A stretch of DNA of 64,000 bases from Onthophagus taurus (lineage: Eukaryota; Arthropoda; Insecta; Coleoptera; Scarabaeidae). Shown one piece after another: positions 61,737 through 64,000 of this stretch. The translations under genes were made by a program, and so were the position numbers. The stretch spans positions 8,804,001 to 8,868,000 of the forward strand of contig NC_091967.1 in assembly GCF_036711975.1 (NCBI RefSeq), written 5' to 3'. The notes under the pieces are model-generated. The model saw nothing but the letters and a program-made list of their open reading frames with translations. It ran no database searches and was not told the origin of the DNA. How positions within the stretch are numbered: position 1 is the first letter of the stretch; each line of letters opens with the position of its first letter.

Positions 61737-62290
61737 TCAGTTTGAATTGTCGTTAACGAGTCCGTTCGGTGCGCCACCTATGAAGAGGAACGGGTTGAGA
61801 TCTAATCGCGGGTGCGGGAAATTGAAACCTCGCCATAAGTCGTCGAGACGAGAGTAAAATTGAAAACGGCGATCGCAATAAATTCCAATTAAAGCTCGAA
61901 AGATAGCCGCGTTCGGTTCGAACGGCGCGATTCGCGGTTCTTGGTTCGGATTAAAAGTGGCCGCGCGTATCGTACGGATCGGCGCGGTCTTCGTAGCCCG
62001 CCGAGTGTGGAGACCGGATAATGGATAGTGGAATGGAGAGTGGTGGATACGGAGAGAGTTAGCCGGTGCGTAAATCGATGAGAACGGAGGTGGTGGCGGC
62101 GGCGACGACGCTTTTCGCCGGCGACGTCGATGCATCCATATTCAATCGGTTGGATCTGATGATCGTCGAACGCCAATGGTTATCTGGAGAATGGTTCTCT
62201 AGAGACCGCCGACTCAACGGATACGATTATCGAGTCGAAGCACGCCATTTACGGCTTCTGCAACGGTGGCGAACAATTCTCTAGAGATTT
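61737..62290. other. CpG-rich island, possible promoter or 5' exon
   Basis: The most GC- and CpG-rich block in the right half of the window. On the minus strand a 132-codon frame (61737-62135) has a basic start, a six-Pro run and a more protein-like end (LDDLWRGFNFPHPRLDL). An overlapping frame starts at 62176. Neither resembles a family I know, and long frames are expected by chance in CpG-rich DNA. Given that dar1 lacks its first exon and reads leftward, this could be its distant 5' exon or promoter, but there is no direct evidence. Confidence 0.3.
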
Positions 62291-62579
62291 TGCATTGTGG
62301 CATACTGTAAACTACATATTGATCAATTGACCATTTAGTTTTTACTTCACCTCAATTTAATGTACTTCAAAATCTCTAATTAATTAATTAGAAAACAAAA
62401 ACAAGTTTTAATTATATGCAGAATATTGGGCAAGATTTCTTACATATTTAGAAATCTGTTGAAAAGGGGTCTCGTTAGGGCAACTTGATATCCAAACACC
62501 ATCCTAGTCCGCATCGTTATGCATCAGAAATAGTTTTCATGTTTTTTTCGTTCATTTACTGTTGTTTCTTTTTAATAAC

Positions 62580-62885
62580 TAAAAGTGTCTCCTGACAACA
62601 GTATTTAGTCTTTTACAAGCAGTATCTAACAATCTAATACCGCTATCTGATCCTTATTCAAAAACTAATAGATTTCAACAAGCAGTATCCAGTGTTCTGC
62701 AAGTAGAAGTAGTATATTATCATCTAGTAGCAATATCTAGCCTTTCACAAGTAGTATCTAACCATCCAGTAGCGCTATCTAATCTTCTGGAAAAAGTTTC
62801 TAGTTTTCAGCAAGCAGTAAATAGTCTTCTGTTATCAGCATCTAGATTTCTGTTAGAAGTATCTAGTCTTCTACAAGTGTTAGGT
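62580..62885. repeat. 21-24 bp minisatellite, array 3 (inverted)
   Basis: Units like AGTATCTAGTCTTCTGCAAG, the reverse complement of the 37.8 kb unit. The array is interrupted by a LINE remnant and resumes at 63290. Confidence 0.8.
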
Positions 62886-62934
62886 GTAGTGTTAGTATTT
62901 TGCACGGAGTATATCGTTGAACTACTTGATATCA

Positions 62935-63190
62935 GAGGGAAATGAAGAGGGGAAGAGGTTGGTGTCCAGATTTAGATGTGGCAACGAGCGGTTGAGGAGA
63001 AGACGTGTAGACTGTGTGGGGAGAGCTGGGAGTCTTTAAACCATTAGTTGGTAGAGTTTGATGAGTTGAAGAAGATGATAGACTGGAAGCAAGTGTTGGG
63101 GGAGAAGGCGGAGAGGAGGAGATGGATAGAGAGGTGGTGGCAGCGAAGAGACGTAGGCTGGTACGAGATGGCTAGAGAAATGGGTAGAGT
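62935..63190 (+). mobile_element. Non-LTR retrotransposon 3' remnant
   Basis: Plus-strand frames read VSRFRCGNERLRRRR (near 62965) and WKQVLGEKAERRRWIERWWQ with RDVGWYEM (near 63085-63170). This pattern of a Cys knuckle region followed by a basic Trp-rich end is typical of insect I/R1-type ORF2 C-termini. It is frameshifted. The opposite-strand frame at 63044 is a shadow. Confidence 0.55.
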
Positions 63191-63289
63191 ATATAGATGA
63201 CATGGATATATCTGAAATGTTCTTGTTATCACTATTATGATTATGTAAATTATATTGTAATCCACTGGAGGCAATACATAATTATTATT

Positions 63290-63545
63290 GTCATCCAGTT
63301 GCAATATCTAGCAATCCAGTAGCGCTATCTACTCCTTTGGGAACAGTATCTAATCTTCTGCAAGCTGTGTATGATTTTCTATTAGCATTTTCTGTCGACA
63401 GTATCTAATTTTCTGGAAGCAGTAAGTAGTATTTTGCAAATAATATCTAATTATTTGTAAGCAGTATCTATTTGTAAATCAATAGCAGTAGCTAATCTTT
63501 TGCCAACAATATTTAGTTTTCCATTAACAGTATCTAGCCCTGATT
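63290..63545. repeat. 21-24 bp minisatellite, array 3 continued
   Basis: The same unit as at 62580-62885 (for instance AACAGTATCTAATCTTCTGC), continuing after the LINE remnant up to the RT fragment at about 63590. Confidence 0.75.
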
Positions 63546-63589
63546 TGCTAAACTATAATAAGAAAGAAAACGTCGTTCTTGATATTAAA

Positions 63590-63820
63590 TTTATTGCTCT
63601 ATTTTTATTATTGTCTTATGTAATTTTTTTTGGGATACCTGAGTCCGAGAAGCATTTTATGAGTGTTTTCAAGGTTTTGGAAAGAATTTTATTCGAACAA
63701 ATAAATAGATATGTAGAAAAAACTATTTCATATAAAAATAGTGTTAAAGTTCTTTATTTTCTTGGTTATTCTAAAGTATTTGTTTGTGGTCGTCGATTTA
63801 TTATAACGTATGCAGCTTAA
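63590..63820 (+). pseudogene. Reverse transcriptase fragment
   Basis: The frame contains FKVLERILFEQINRYVEK, which matches the SKVLERIIYEQI...Y motif at the start of non-LTR RT domains. About 75 residues can be followed before a stop and no other RT block is present. The remainder to 64000 shows nothing recognisable. Confidence 0.6.
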
Positions 63821-64000
63821 CTTGGTAGTCTTATAAGCTCTTATTCACAGAACCAGAAGCTTATAGATACGATGTGATCGTTATAATCCTTTACTCGAAC
63901 GTTGATGGGTATGATAAGGGGCACCATGGTTTATAGTTGTGGAGGTGACAAACAATGACTTTGCAAATACTATCCATTGTGAGTGGTCGCATATCGGTTT

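Overview
The window is nuclear DNA of an insect. Genes are split by many short introns with GT-AG borders, the intergenic DNA is AT-rich, and every recognisable protein is of animal/insect type (a fatty acyl-CoA reductase, Mob4/phocein, the Dullard phosphatase, aprataxin, nardilysin and the KLF factor dar1). A beetle is my best guess, but that is an inference. No tRNA, rRNA or CRISPR array was seen.

Layout. 0.6-3.8 kb: a fatty acyl-CoA reductase gene on +, whose first exon is split by a short TTAA-flanked, piggyBac-like element. 3.9-8.8 kb: Mob4 (-) and Dullard/CTDNEP1 (+) share a divergent promoter; the last Dullard intron holds a decayed Tc1-type transposon with roughly 200 bp inverted ends and several nested repeats. 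One nested repeat carries a hammerhead-ribozyme-like core. 10.6-11.1 kb: a 41 bp minisatellite. 11.7-24.1 kb: a run of minus-strand genes, namely an unrecognised coiled-coil protein, aprataxin, an unrecognised lysine-rich protein, and a very large (about 2330 aa) unrecognised protein full of Cys-Cys-Leu motifs with duplicated modules and a 25-residue tandem repeat. 24.1-31.9 kb: nardilysin (+), divergent from the large gene, with nine coding exons and introns loaded with transposon debris. 33.3-35.7 kb: the 3' exons of dar1/KLF5-like (-), convergent with nardilysin; its 5' coding exon was not found.

36-64 kb: no convincing gene. GC-richer islands alternate with AT-rich DNA, as in the regulatory surroundings of a developmental regulator such as dar1 (inference). 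This stretch also holds most repeats: a dispersed 21-24 bp minisatellite in several arrays, two of them containing LINE remnants; a palindromic Tigger/pogo-like MITE family; a Harbinger remnant with both of its protein types; a hAT remnant; a Tigger transposase remnant; and a 428 bp tandem duplication carrying four copies of a PHO/YY1-like site.

The most interesting items are the MITE that breaks the reductase exon at a single TTAA (removing it restores a 498-residue frame), the two hammerhead-like foldback elements, and the large CCL-repeat protein. Exon borders were worked out by hand from splice consensus and frame, and checked by total length being divisible by three.
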